Shown: positions 24,001-35,699, counted from the stretch's first letter. The stretch is DNA of 64,000 nt from Cryptomeria japonica (GCF_030272615.1 NC_081412.1:345207870-345271869), one strand, 5' to 3'. The notes: generated by a model not told the origin, from the sequence alone. Made by a program: numbers and translations.

Positions 24001-24480
24001 ATAATCCATGATGGAAGATTTGGTGATAGTATCATTAATATACATGGCTATGATTACAAGGTGATAATTATCTACCAATAATTGAATCAATTCAACATCT
24101 ACAAAGACATTAGGCACTATTAACTTTACAACATCCAGGGTCCACAAATTTGACACGGGGACCTTCCCATCTCTTCTTTTTAAAAAATACCAGAATAAAT
24201 CCCTTCCTTCTAAGATAATTGTGGCATCTTGACAACCCTCTAACTTATCTTTGAACATGTTCTTAGCACTTATGTCTACTGACCTGGGTAATGCATCTAG
24301 CAGCAATTTTTGCATGGGCCCTTTAGCTGGGTTTGATGTCCTAGGTTTTTTCTTAGAGCTTTCGCCCCCTCTTGAACTTTCACTTTCTTTGGGTTCGTCC
24401 TTCTTCCTAGGCATTTTATTTTTTATGCTTCTTATTGGAACTTCAACTAAATTCTGCAAATTTTGCAACTTAAGGAACAA
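21050..24480 (-). pseudogene. Long ORF inside the C LTR, copy 1, function unknown
   Basis: Broken minus-strand ORF. The N-terminal piece (23884-24480) has a basic, serine-rich stretch with MPRKKDEPKESESSRGG and SSKKKPRTS, which could be a nuclear localisation signal, then LPRSVDISAKNMFKDKLEG and VPNVFVDVELIQLLVDNYH. Further pieces lie at 23248-23430, 22715-23008 (RIDLCLDNFERIYGKS) and 21330-21548 (ILAHRVKLVIEKLGDVYKGY). I do not recognise any domain: no gag knuckle, protease, polymerase or integrase motif. The same protein in the same order is seen at 42620-45884. Stops and at least three frame changes interrupt this copy. Alternatives are a captured host gene or a very diverged accessory ORF of Tat elements. 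Confidence 0.65.
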
Positions 24481-24765
24481 TGGAGTACTTGTAAGCTATC
24501 ACAAGTTATTATGGGTCATTTTCCCTCATCACGTGGTTTACTCTGTATAATTCTTGAACTTCAAAATGAAAATTCCAAGAAAAATCACCTATTAATGGTG
24601 GCTCTTGAGGGTCTTTTTTGCATTTAATTCATGTGTGCCATTAATAGCTTTGTCATCTTTCCAAAATTTTGATTTATGACAAGCTGATGTAATTCTCAAC
24701 TTGCCTTGGCCTTTTTGTAATATCATAAAATTTCCTTATTAATCTTGTTTCATCATTGCAAAATA

Positions 24766-25390
24766 ACGACAACATTTATCGCTATATCACAACACTCTCT
24801 TCCTCTTCTTTTTAGCTCCCTACGATATGGTGATACGTAATGCAATTGTTATCACTATATCACAACTCTATTTCTCATTAGCTATCTTCATCCTGTGATG
24901 TGGCAATAGTCTCTTGAGCTATTGCCATATTACAACATCATAATTCCTTTATTAAGCCTTTCTAGTGATGTTGTGATAATAATTTGGGTTAGTACGTTAT
25001 TGCAATATTGTAATGTCTCCATTTTACATTAAGTCTCTTCTTGCGATATGGTGACACTTTACTATCTTGGCTCCATTCATCACTGTTTTGTAGATCTCTC
25101 AATATGATGGAACATGGGTCTCACAAAATAGAAATACCATTGTGAATTTTATTGCTTTTATTGCCATCTCACGAGAAACTTGATATAATGAGATATATAT
25201 TTTGTGAAGCGGCAATAACTTTATAAGCTTTGTCTCCTTTATCGCTATTTCACTGGCTAATTAGTATAGTGAGACATATGCTTTGTGAAATATCGATAAC
25301 TTTGTAGTTTTCATTTTTTGTCACTACTTCGCAAGATACTTGATATAACATAATAACAAATCTACGAAATAACGATACTAAATGGTACTG
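24766..25390. repeat. Cluster of imperfect hairpins in C U3
   Basis: About six inverted repeats 60-85 bp apart are built on one word, roughly GTGATATGGCGATAA. Clear pairs: 24824-24835 with 24850-24861 (11 of 12 bases), 24894-24909 with 24919-24934 (14 of 16), and 25204-25218 with 25239-25253 (12 of 15). It lies upstream of the LTR ORF. Confidence 0.7.
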
Positions 25391-25707
25391 CTTTATGATA
25401 GTCCATACAAGATGATAAATGGGGTATATAAGCATTTTTAGGGAAATAGTGCAAGATATGGAATTACTTGTTGACAAATAGGGTTTTCAACAAGGATATG
25501 ATTATTTTATAGGGTTTATTTATGGCTCTATAATTGATTTATATTCAAGGGCTTTGGTGTTGTGTTCTAGGATTTTAGGCTAGAAAACACATTGAAATAC
25601 AGACAAAGAGGTGTCTCAACTTGTGTACACACATAATTCTAGTTTATTTGATTTAGCTATATGGATAGTAGTGGGGAAATAACTAACCATTTTTGTAGGT
25701 TCCAATA

Positions 25708-25722
25708 GTGGCTCTAGTTGGG
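25708..25722 (-). other. Conserved 15-bp motif at the 3' LTR junction of C
   Basis: The minus strand reads CCCAACTAGAGCCAC directly before the LTR start. It stands where a polypurine tract belongs, but is not purine-rich. An identical motif lies at 56085-56099 next to the 3' LTR of element D. Confidence 0.6.
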
Positions 25723-25741
25723 GATGAATGGTTGTTACAGT

Positions 25742-26527
25742 TGTAGACACCTAAAATTGTCCTAGCTTAATTAAATAAATATTTTATTATTTATTTAATT
25801 ATTTTATCCCAAGTCTTCTATTAATTAAATAAATTTTTATTTATTTAACTAATTAATTTAGCCTCTTCTATCATTTCCTTATTTAAAAAATTATTTTAAA
25901 TTATTTAAATTATATTTTTCCTAAATTAAATAAATATTTTATTTATTTAATTGGTCCTACTTCCTCTATTAATTAAATGAATTTTTATTTATTTAATAAT
26001 TCATTAGCTTTTTCTCTTCATGACACATGTCATTTATCTCTTATTTTTCCTAACTACCCTCTTCATTATTTTATTATTTCTTATACCAACCCTTTAACCC
26101 TAGCCAACCATTTATTTCTTTCACCTCTTAATCTTATCCCTCCATTTTCTAAAGTGTCTTCTATATAAGAGCATTATTTTATCCTTCTAATCCTAATTTG
26201 TTTAATCAATCATCTAGCTAATGTGTCTATCAAGCCTTCTTGCAACCAAGTGACTTCACAACCACAATCCGTTCTTTGTTGAGCTCTTGTCCATAATACA
26301 AAATCTAAGAGCAAATATATCAAACAAGATCAATGAAAATAGGAGACAATGGAGATCAAACCCTACTTGACATTTGAATGGTATTATTGCTTCAATTTTT
26401 TAATTTGCATGTTCTTAGGCATCTTCATTGGTGTATGGTGAATGTTTTATTGTAGAACTAGGATTGTTTGTGGTTGGATCTTTGTGGCTTTGCAATAGTT
26501 TGTCATCATCATTTTTTACCTCACACA
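25742..26527 (+). repeat. Solo LTR of family F (786 bp)
   Basis: Starts TGTAGACACC and ends ACCTCACACA. Flanks ACAGT (25737-25741) and ATAGT (26528-26532) form a likely duplication with one change. A TATA box, TATATAAG, is at 26163-26170 on the plus strand, fixing orientation. The first 260 bp are very AT-rich and palindromic. It sits between C's integrase and C's 3' LTR. Confidence 0.8.
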
Positions 26528-26652
26528 ATAGTCATTGAAAGAATCCAAAAAATCTCTAGTGTGTAGACCAAAAAGTAAAAATAAATGGAAAAGGGAAAGG
26601 GAAACCTAAACTACTATGCATAGAAATATCTTCTTTTAGTAAAATAAGTGTT

Positions 26653-27800
26653 TCAAAAAATTTCCATGCATTGGCAATTTTTTATTTTCTCCAGCCGTGT
26701 TCTGCAAGTAGTAAGAATCCTCTCTTTATCCCGACTTCTAGCATTCCACATGAGAACCATGTCATCAACTTTAAATTTTCTTTCTTTAGCCCTTTTGTCG
26801 TGTAGATATTTAGCTTGTTGTTGTATCTTGATATTTTGTTTCTGAGCTTCTGTTATGATCTCAGCCAATTTTGATACTTGCTCCATCCTTTCTTCCATGG
26901 GCTCAAGTTTATCTATATCTTCCTACAAAATGAATTTGTAAACTGGCAATATGTTATGTATAGGCATTCTTGTCTGTGACCCATACACTAATTCAAAAGG
27001 AGACATGCTAATTGCCTTTTTTACTGTTATTCTATCTGCCCAAACAACCAGACTTAATTTAGAATGTCATGCTTTCTTACTGTTTTCCAACATTCTCTTG
27101 ATGATTTTCAATATACTTTTATTTCTTCATTAAGCCTGCTCGTTGCCTTGAGGGTGATAAGATGAGGAATATGAAATAGCAATTTCATATGATTCATAAA
27201 ACTTCTTGAACTCCTTAGATCTGAAACTCATCCCATTGTCCATGACAAGATTGATAGGTACCCCAAAACGTGTAATGATATTGTCCATTAAGAAATTTAT
27301 GACCACCTTACTAGTAGTCTGTTTTGTGGGGATAGCTTCCACCCACTTGGTGAAGTAATCAGTAGCTACTAGAATCTATTTGTGTCTTCCATTGGATTTA
27401 TTAGGTATCTCTCCTATGAAATCAATCCCCCATTGATGAAATGGTGCTTCCACATACATAGCTCTAAAAGAAAATGTTGCCTAGTATTTTAACTTACCAG
27501 ATAATTTTTGGCAAGATTCACACTTTCTTGTATATTGGGTAGGCATCTTTGAACACTAATGACCAACATAGCCAACCTTCAATATCTTGTGGGTGGTAGT
27601 TTTGGTTTAGAAGTGTTCCCACATACTCCTTCATGAATTTCTCTTAAAATGCCACTAGCCTATCCCTCATCCAAGAACAACAACAAGACCCCATCCTTAC
27701 CCTTCCAAAACAAGTCCCTTTTCACAAGAACATATTAGAGGCTTGGAGCTTCAGGGTTTTTTATTTTATTTTCATTCATAGTATCTAGGCATTTTTTATG
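26653..27800 (-). pseudogene. pol: Element C integrase
   Basis: Gypsy integrase at the 3' end of C's pol. The core (27130-27342) begins with the end of the KWVEAIPT motif, then FGVPINLVMDNGMSF with a catalytic Asp, and SSSYHPQGNEQA with the catalytic Glu. The C-terminal part (26653-26898) reads YLHDKRAKERKFKVDDMVLMWNARSRDK, the DNA-binding tail of Gypsy integrases. The N-terminal HHCC region near 27.55-27.8 kb is visible only in scraps. The order pol then 3' LTR confirms minus orientation. Confidence 0.9.
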
Positions 27801-28148
27801 TTTTGAGAAAGTATACTATATTAGTATACCATGGAGTGTGTTCTATATTGTAGATGACACCATCCAAAGCATCTACATTATTCACCTATGTTGCTTCAAA
27901 ATTTGACTCTGCCATTAGTTTTTCTAGACCTTGACCCCTCACTAGTTTAGTTATCTAGATGTCAATATTGAACTCCTGGATTCTATTTATCCATCTACAC
28001 TTTCTGCCTATAACCTCCGTTGAAAAAATTACATCCTTAACTATTGCATTCAATACATAAGAAATTACTTGTGCTCCCACCAACTATGACCTGAAATTTT
28101 TTACTGCCTTAACTAAATCATATGCTTTCTTTTCAAGGATATCATATT

Positions 28149-29482
28149 TCAACTTAGCCGCCTGCAGTGACTTACTAAAGAATGAAATTGGTTGTTCATT
28201 TCCTTCATCATTTTCTGTAACGTGATAGAAACAATAGTATGAAAAGATGCAAATAATTTTTTTTGAAAAGGTTTGCTAAAGTCTGGTGAATTTAGTACAG
28301 GGGCTTCTTTAATAGCCCTTTTATCTATCCAAACAAACTTTGCTCCTTTCTTCAACATTTTTTATATTGGCTTGACAATCTTTGCAAAATTTGAAATAAA
28401 TCTTCTAACAAAATTGATTTGACCAAAGAAGGATTGAATAGATTCTACTGTTTTGGAGATGGGAATCTTGTCTATAGCCTCAACTCTTTCAGCATCAATC
28501 CTGACTCCTTATTTAGATACTATGTGCCCCAATAATTTACCCTCAGTGACTGTGAAGTGACATTTCTTAAGATTTAATGAAATACCATATTCCAATGTCT
28601 TGACAAATATCTTCTCTAAATGCATATAGTGATCCTCAGCTTTCTTCGAATATGCAGTCAAGTTGTCCTAATGTATCAGCATGATAATATTTATCAAGTC
28701 ACCAAAAGCCACACCCATTTCTCTTTGAAATGTTGCACCGATGTTAGTCAAACCAAAATACATTCTAACATAAATGTATGTTCCACAAGGAGTGATAAGC
28801 GTTGTTTTATACCATTTAGACTCTTTGACTTTAACATGATTGTATCCTAAAAATCGATCCATCATAGATAACAACTCACATCCAGTCACCTTTTGCAACG
28901 AGGCCTCCATGTTTGGTAAAGAGTAATTGTCTTTTAAAGATGACATTTTGATTTCTGAAATCCACACATAGCCTTATATCTCCATTCTTTTTTCTCACAG
29001 AACCAAATTTGATACCTAGGATGAATGTCTAACTAGTTTTATTATGCCACCGTCTCTGAGCTTTTGTAGTTCTTCTTGCATCTTAGGGGCCAATGCAGGG
29101 TTGAAGGGTCTTTGCTTTTGTCTAAATGGCTTGCATTAGGTTTTAGTGGTATTTCATACTAGAAAAGGTCTTCTCTATAAGGTTTTAGATCATCATATGA
29201 CCAAGCAAACACATGCTCATGTTTTCTTAATAGATCTATAAACATTTGTCTGACCTTTGGGCTAATCTTTATGTTGATGTACACCTTTTTTGGAGCATTG
29301 TTTGTTCCTAAATTTACCTCCTCTAAATCATTATTATTAACAAGAGCAACTTTGGTATTCAACCTATCATTTTCATCAAATATCCTCTCTAGAGATACTA
29401 GCCCTTTGGGTATTTTATTTGTCTTTAATTGTACAACTTTATTTCCAAAATTTGTTTCTTTGCCATCCACTACTTGAACCAA
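28149..29482 (-). pseudogene. pol: Element C reverse transcriptase and RNase H
   Basis: The segment before the polymerase (29159-29482) reads SPKVRQMFIDLLRKHEHVFAWSYDDLK, the usual lead-in of Gypsy reverse transcriptase. The palm (28668-28967) has PNMEASLQKVTGCELLSMMD and YVRMYFGLTNIGATFQREM. The catalytic YxDD is lost: the place reads IH-stop-DNL. The thumb and the linked Gypsy RNase H follow (about 28149-28600), with SIQSFFGQINFVRRFISNFA and APVLNSPDFSKPF. Several stops; no activity expected. Confidence 0.9.
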
Positions 29483-29563
29483 AGCATTACAATCTATTTC
29501 CTTGGACTAATACTGATCCATACAATGTAAGAACTTTAATAAATCATCATCATTGTTAAATAC

Positions 29564-30050
29564 CTACCAATGATACACATTATCTAGCACTGAAGGCCTT
29601 GCCTTAATTTCTACCTCAGTTATGCAAGCAAGAGTTAAATCATTTTTCCTTAGAGAAATATTTTCTAGGAAATTTGCCATTATGTTTTTTGATCTGTCAA
29701 CCTGATCAATTGAGAAAGCATTTAACATTTCCCCTGAATCCCATACTGCATGTTTATATTGCCTTAGCCTCTCATTTTTAGATGAATATTTAGAACTAAC
29801 TTGTGACACTATTAGTTCTGAATCCCCAAGAACACATAGTAGTTTTATGCCATGCTTTATAGCTAAATTCAATCCCAACATTATTGCTTCATATTCAGCT
29901 ACATTGTTTGTGCACTCAAATGATAATAAAAAAGAGTATTTGAATGTTTAACCACTTGGAGCAATAAAAACCACACCTACTCCATTTCCCTCCTTTTTGT
30001 AAGCTCCACCAAAATACATCTTCCACACACCTTCTTTATCCAACTATAAT
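29564..30050 (-). pseudogene. Extra RNase H domain of element C, upstream of the RT
   Basis: A second RNase H-like domain, of the type called archaeal-like (aRH) in Tat-group elements. It reads TNNVAEYEAIMLGLNLAIKH, LCVLGDSELIVSQVSSKYSSK and later VDRSKNIMANFL. The first catalytic Asp should be in YFDGA but reads YFGGA near 30010-30025; the Glu in AEYE and the Asp in GDSE are kept. One in-frame stop follows the APSG motif. It lies between protease and reverse transcriptase; the layout I know best for Tat elements has it after the Gypsy RNase H. Confidence 0.8.
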
Positions 30051-30400
30051 TCTCTATCAACCAGATGAGTATTTTCAAGTTGTGGTTGTGAAGGCTCAAT
30101 CTCGAAGCTTCCTAAATCAACATCACATAAAAAAATTCATCTGATTAGGATCAACATGTTAATTACATGTTTAACTCCAGGTTCCCTATATAATTTGACA
30201 TATTTTCCATTCACTCATATAGTTGCATAGGATAGATCTAGTTGGACATTTCCTCCTACTGCAACTGTCCATTGTCTAGATAGGAGCATCTCAAAGTATG
30301 GAGGAGTATCAACCACTATAACATCAATTTTGTATGAGGCTTTAGGGTATGATACTAATTTGAGTTCTACATCTGACATTACTCCAATTACTGGGATATA

Positions 30401-30962
30401 TCAGTTTTCTATGGCATATAACTTTCCATAGGTGGTATCCACCCACAACCCTAATTCCTTCATCACTACAAATGTCGTGATATTTATCGCTGCTCCTAAA
30501 TCTATCAGGCAATTTCTGACCAATTTGTTATTTATCAACAAATTAGTATAAAAGGGGTCAATTTGTGAAGGATTCTCTGTTAGGGTGTCTCCTAAATATT
30601 CTTTAGAAGTTTTCATCACCTTTCGTTCATTTTTGTCTTTCCTTTTGTTTTCATGCTTACCACCCACTTCATCGAAAAGAGTCAGATTTGTGGGATACAC
30701 TTGAAATTAATTTGACAATATTGTTTCTATATTCTTCAATCTTCATCATCTCCAAGAGTGGGACTGCCATTTTAACTTGTGATAGAGCTTGAGTTATATC
30801 AAATGATGGAAATCTTACATTTTGATCAAGTTTACTTACGTCAGGCTCATTTGGCTTCCATTTTTCTACACTTTGCTGCTTCTGATGGTAATTTTGTGGC
30901 ATCTTATTTTCATCTATTACTTCTTCTTTTGGAAAATATCTTTGGGATGGATTTGGATGCAA
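30401..30962 (-). pseudogene. Element C protease
   Basis: Aspartic protease region of C. It is preceded by QIDPFYTNLLINNKLVRN; the active-site region reads CLIDLGAAINITTFVVMKELG, where D-S-G has become D-L-G. The upstream part (30669-30962) is hydrophilic linker with HKQ-type repeats and KMAVPLLEMMKIEE, common ahead of the protease in this group. Confidence 0.82.
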
Positions 30963-30977
30963 TTGCTTACCTTCGTT

Positions 30978-32470
30978 CTATTTGGTAGTTGTAGGATTAG
31001 GGATAGTAGTTTGTTTATCCTTTACAAACATCTCAGCTGATGTTCCTTGGTTAGGGTTAACATTTCTACTCCTAAGGTTATAGTTGCTCCTGACTTGGGA
31101 TACTGTTGCAACTATCAATACCTTGATTTCTCTTTTTTTTGGCCTTCTTAAATATGTTTGGTATTCTTGATGCTTAGCCATGAATATTTGGTTATCAATC
31201 CCACTTTCATCTTCTTGGTCAGATAATATTCGTTGATCCATATGCATATTATATCTTTGTCTATCTACATCATATTTTTGTCCATCATCTCATGAGGATG
31301 AGTAGTCCATACTTACCCCATGTGGTCCAAATAATAACATTTTAACCATGTGATCCCCCATCTCCTGTTCATAAGTCATTTCATATTCCATTGATTGAGC
31401 TATCACATAGAAATTAGACACATTAGGAAAATTACAAGCTAGGCACCAAGGGTTATCCTCCAACATATTTGCCCCATGCTTTTTTAGTGGGCCAGGAGTT
31501 TCTTTGCTATTATTCTATTTTTCTTCAATAGGCTTACCATCCTTCCAAGTAATCATGTAGGACATATCATGTAATCTAGGTCTTTCATTTCTATGAAAGT
31601 TTGGTCTATCATATGTTGCAGTTCTATCACCTTTTGCCACTTTATTAGACAATTTCTTTACAATATTCCAAACCTTTTCTAACTTATCTTCCTCTTTTGT
31701 TTTCTTATTTTGATTAGTTTGATGTTACTACAATATTTTGACTCCATCTCTCTTCCCCATTTTTCCTGAATCTTTCTTAATATTTTCTATTTTCAAAGAA
31801 AATATGAGTGCCTCAATCAAATCATTTGGATTTTTCATTCTTAATTCATATCCCATTTTAGGGTCAAATGCATTCACATAGAATTCTATGCACATAGGGT
31901 TAGTAGGCTTTAAGTTTGGTGGAACCTTATTCAACAACTTCATAAATCTCAAATTGAGTTCTGAAACCAACTCATTAAGATTTTTTTGAAAATTTGTGAT
32001 TTCATGCAGAGCAAATTTTGGGTCTGAATGGTCACAATATTGCTCCTTAAAAATTCTCCTGAATTCATTCCATGAACTAATTGTTGCATCAAGGAGATTA
32101 TTGAACCAATCTCTCATATCTTGAACTAGTGACTACATAAACAAATTTATGTATACATCTTCATATTGTACATCAAAATTATCCATGACTATTTTAAAGG
32201 CTCTAATATGATCTTTTGCTGAAACAACATGGTTTTCTGAAAATTGAGTTTTTGCATATATCACTTCATTGTCAAATTGGATTTGGGTATCCTAAGATCC
32301 CAGAGAAATCTAGTTGTCTAAATCTAGTTATATTCATAGGTCTCCTTGCAAATAAGTTTTGTCTCTGGTGCTGCTGATACTGTGTTTGATGATTTTGCAT
32401 CTGCGGGCCTTGATGGAATTGCTAATATTGTTGATTATGATAATTTCAACTGTAATTGAATTGTGGTATT
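30978..32470 (-). pseudogene. gag: Element C gag, main part
   Basis: Gypsy gag core at 31728-32117: MRDWFNNLLDATISSWNEF, then FKEQYCDHSDPKFALHEI and LKPTNPMCIEFYVNAFDP, the folded capsid-like domain. A glutamine-rich segment (about 32300-32440) comes before it. After the core comes a linker with RSNYNLRSRNVNPNQG at about 31030-31090. No clear zinc knuckle. The right end meets element K at about 32470; gag's first part resumes at 40992-41400. Confidence 0.82.
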
Positions 32471-33160
32471 GTCATTATGAATAACATTTTCACCCATTTC
32501 TTCATCAAAGTTTAGAGAAAGAGGAGTAAGAACACGAATAGGAGTAAAACCATCACATGTTTTGTGCAACTTATGGTTTGGAGATGTAGGTTGAACATCT
32601 TGCTTAGGAGAAAAGGGAATCATGTCAATTGTCAAAGTCTGAGGAGATTGAGTATTTTGAAGGATAGATTCACGAGCTCAAACACAGTATCTTTGTCAGT
32701 GTTCTCTCATAGAATGATTTCATCGAGTCTTAGTGGAAGGTTGGGAAGGAGAAGGAACACTTGAAAAAGTAGGAATGTTTCGCTCCTTGATATTGGAAGG
32801 TTTAGGTTGAGGTCTTTTAGGTTGAACAATATGAGAAGCAAGCCTCTTCGCTTGATAAGAGGAAGGAGGTGGAACTCCACCATAGAAAGAAGGAATATTA
32901 AGTGTAGGAAGGATACCATGTCCATCATGAGGAGGAGGTATAGGTTTAACCTTAGCATGAATATTGTTGTTCTCCTTAAGAGAAGGTAAAGTCACATCCA
33001 TAGGGATAGGTTGACAATCTTCCTTAGGAGGGAGATTAGTTCTATCTGTGAGGGGAAGAACCTCATCTTGAAGAATAATAGGAATGTCAAGTGTTGGGGA
33101 TCTAGGTTGACTTAAGGATAAAATCATATCATTCTTCCATTTTTTATAAGATTGAAAAAG
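32435..33160 (-). pseudogene. Element K proline-rich tail
   Basis: Follows the protease in K. The open stretch 32720-33127 is rich in Pro, with RSPTLDIPIILQDEVLP, KPIPPPHDGHGILPTLN and PKRPQPKPSN. No catalytic motif. It stands where a reverse transcriptase would begin in a full Gypsy element. A similar proline-rich stretch follows the protease in L (49000-49760 and 51110-51400). Role unknown. Confidence 0.6.
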
Positions 33161-33184
33161 AGCATCACTCCTTTATGGAAGAGA

Positions 33185-33620
33185 CTAAAATTGCTTAGGC
33201 CAAAAGAGATCAATAGGAACACCAGGGCTTCTTTCGGATGGATGAAATAAGATATGGTTCACGATTATGATTTCTTCATTGTGAGGAATTTTTAGACACT
33301 TGTGGATTGGAGAAGCAATAGCCTTCATGGAAGATAGCCAAGGATAGCCCAACTTCACACAGAATTTCTCAGAAGAGGGTATGATAACAAAGTCAACATC
33401 CATGGATTTAGTATGAACTTCAATAGGAAGGATGATAGAACCAATGGTATGATAGGAGAATCTATAAAATAATTTGACAACCACATTAGAAGCGCCATAT
33501 ATTGGCTTATTCAATTGTAAAGTGAAAAGATACTATTCAGTTATGACATTAACCATGCAAGAGGGATCAATAAGGGCATCATGACAAGGGATATCCTTAA
33601 CCTTCGCAACTATGTATAAA
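33185..33620 (-). pseudogene. Element K protease-like domain
   Basis: Retropepsin-like region. The position of the active site (about 33545-33585) reads HDALIDPSCMVNVIT, so D-[ST]-G has become D-P-S. It is followed by a stop, then VVVKLFYRFSYHTIGSIILP, MDVDFVIIPSSEKFCVKLGYPWLSSM, and KCLKIPHNEEIIIVNH. The L element has the same order with D-L-S at the site. Loss of the Gly in both could be decay or a trait of the lineage. Confidence 0.7.
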
Positions 33621-33685
33621 GGGCCATCGGGTGCTCTAATGATCTCGCTAGGGTCAAATGTAATACAAGGATCCTTAGGCATATC

Positions 33686-35625
33686 CTATATTTTTACCAT
33701 ATTAACCAAGTTCGGAGCCATAGAGGTGAATTCTTCAAAAGAGAGATAATTAGGCATAATCACAATAACGTTAGAGGTATGAGAAGACAAGTGATCAATG
33801 AAAATATTAAGATTTTGATTAGGAGGAGGTACTGATTTATTCCCTTTATCATTCACACCTTCCACAGATATAGTATTATTATCAATCAATTCTTGAATCT
33901 TATTTTTCAATGCAAAACATTTCTCAGTATCATGACCAGGCTGACGATGAAATTGGCAAAAGGAATTTTTATCAAAATAAGGGGATGCAAGTTTAGAAGG
34001 ATCAATTTTTTTATAGGAGGGAGTTTGATAACATTTATGTGCAATACCTACGACATAATACTATGTAAAGATTCATTCAAGGAAGTAAATTGTCTTTCTC
34101 TTTGGAAAAATTTAGAAATAGAGGGTACACCTGTTGTAGCATTCACATTGTTGTTTTTGATTATATCATTGAACTTGACAAAGCTTTTTGTTGGTTTGAA
34201 CTTTGCAAATGGTTTTTTAACAATCTCCCCCTTATCACTCAGAGCCATAGGAGTAGATTGCTCCATTTGACTCACAACTAATTGATAATCGTGGAGTGGT
34301 GTGCACAACTGTGTAAATGAAGTAAACTCAGACAAAATAAGCTTTTCCCTAATATCTTTTTATAAATTAGAAATAAAAATTCTTTGAATATCATTATCAG
34401 GTACATGAAAAGAAATTTGAGCATACAAATGCTTATATCTACCAATAAAATCAGTCACTTTTTCTTTAATACCTTGTTTACAATGCATTAAATCAGTCAA
34501 AGTGATTTTAGGACCAATTTTGTTTTGAAATTGTTGGATGAAAGCATTTTCCAGTTGTTGAAAGGAGGTGATAGAATAAGAGGGCAAAGAGAAATACCAT
34601 TGTAAAGCCTTATCTCTTAGTGTTCTTGTAAACAATTTTGTAAGAAATCTTTGATCATAAGCAAAATTAGTACACAAGGTTTGAAATGTTTTGACATTCA
34701 TAAGAGGATCACCTTTTCCGTTATAGAGTTCCAATTGAGGGATCTCAACATGTTTAGGTGGCATGGTTTTAACAATATCAAGAGAAAGTGGGTTTGAAAC
34801 ATCAAAGGTGGGCACACTAAACTTGGATTGACTCGTAGAAGCAATTTGTTGTTGTAAGGAAGACACGGTTTGAGCAAGATTGTTAATTGCCGCTTTGGTA
34901 GAAGAATAGATGTTAGACATAGGTGATTCATAAGGTGGTGTGATGTTATTGAAATAAGGTATGGACTGAGAATAAGGTGGAGGAACATTATTATAAGTAG
35001 GCATACGTGATGATTGGGTAGGAAAAGGGACACTTAAAGGAGGAATAAAGTTGTTGAAGGAATTTCCCCCTTATGTCACATTGATTGGTTGAGGAATAAT
35101 AGGAACACTCATGGAAGACATAGGTAAAGATGGAGGATTAAATGAAGAAGAGGGATTGCCCCCATGACCAATGGTTTTAGGGATAGCATTTTGAGTTTAA
35201 GTAGCCATGATGTTGGAGGTAAAAGTAGGAATACTAGTCATAAGAGTAGTCAAAGGAATTGAAGGATTGACTTGTGTTGGAGGTTGTGAATAACCTAGGG
35301 TTTCGGCACAACTCTTGATAGACATGACATTGGAATCAACAATATGTGCAATGCCACACAATATATCAATTTCATTCTTATCACTTTGAATCATGTGTTT
35401 AAGGCCTTCAATTAATGGAAGAGCTTCACTATTAGGGTATTCTTGGGACATCCATTGTCGAAAGTTACCAAATTGATTGTCCAATGTGGAAAGTTGATCT
35501 ATAGAGACCCTAGTTAAAGCTTCTTCTTCATCATGGGATTCATCAATGGGGTGAATAGGCACATGATTAGGATGGGAAGAATTAGCATGATCCTCATTAA
35601 AGAAGTCTCCCAAATTAAGCTTCAT
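33686..35625 (-). pseudogene. gag: Element K gag
   Basis: N-terminal part at 35197-35625 begins MKLNLGDFFNEDHANS and is mostly hydrophilic. The gag core (34360-35004) has HVEIPQLELYNGKGDPLMNV, ALQWYFSLPSYSITSFQQLE and FIGRYKHLYAQISFHVPDND. It continues in another frame at 34048-34335. A zinc-finger-like motif, CQFHRQPGHDTEKC (CX2HX4HX4C), is at about 33930-33975, followed by ALKNKIQELIDN; this variant finger is common in Tat-like gags. Several frameshifts. Confidence 0.82.
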
Positions 35626-35699
35626 CTCCTCGATAATTAAACCTTGGGAAGCCTTAATTCTAATGCTTCATCTAGCAGGGATAGGATAGGTAGGACTAA

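Larger units (their letters stand above)
19940..25707 (-). repeat. 3' LTR of element C (about 5.8 kb)
   Basis: The left end TGTTGGTTCCC matches 41561. The right end reads GGTTCCAATA, giving minus-strand TATTGGAACC as the LTR start (one change from TGTTGG). Similarity to the copy at 41561-45884 runs from the left end to about 24.2 kb, where the other copy is cut off. It contains a TATA box, a long ORF upstream of it, and a hairpin cluster near its start. The right boundary is supported by the related element D, which has the same 15-bp motif beyond its LTR end. Confidence 0.72.
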
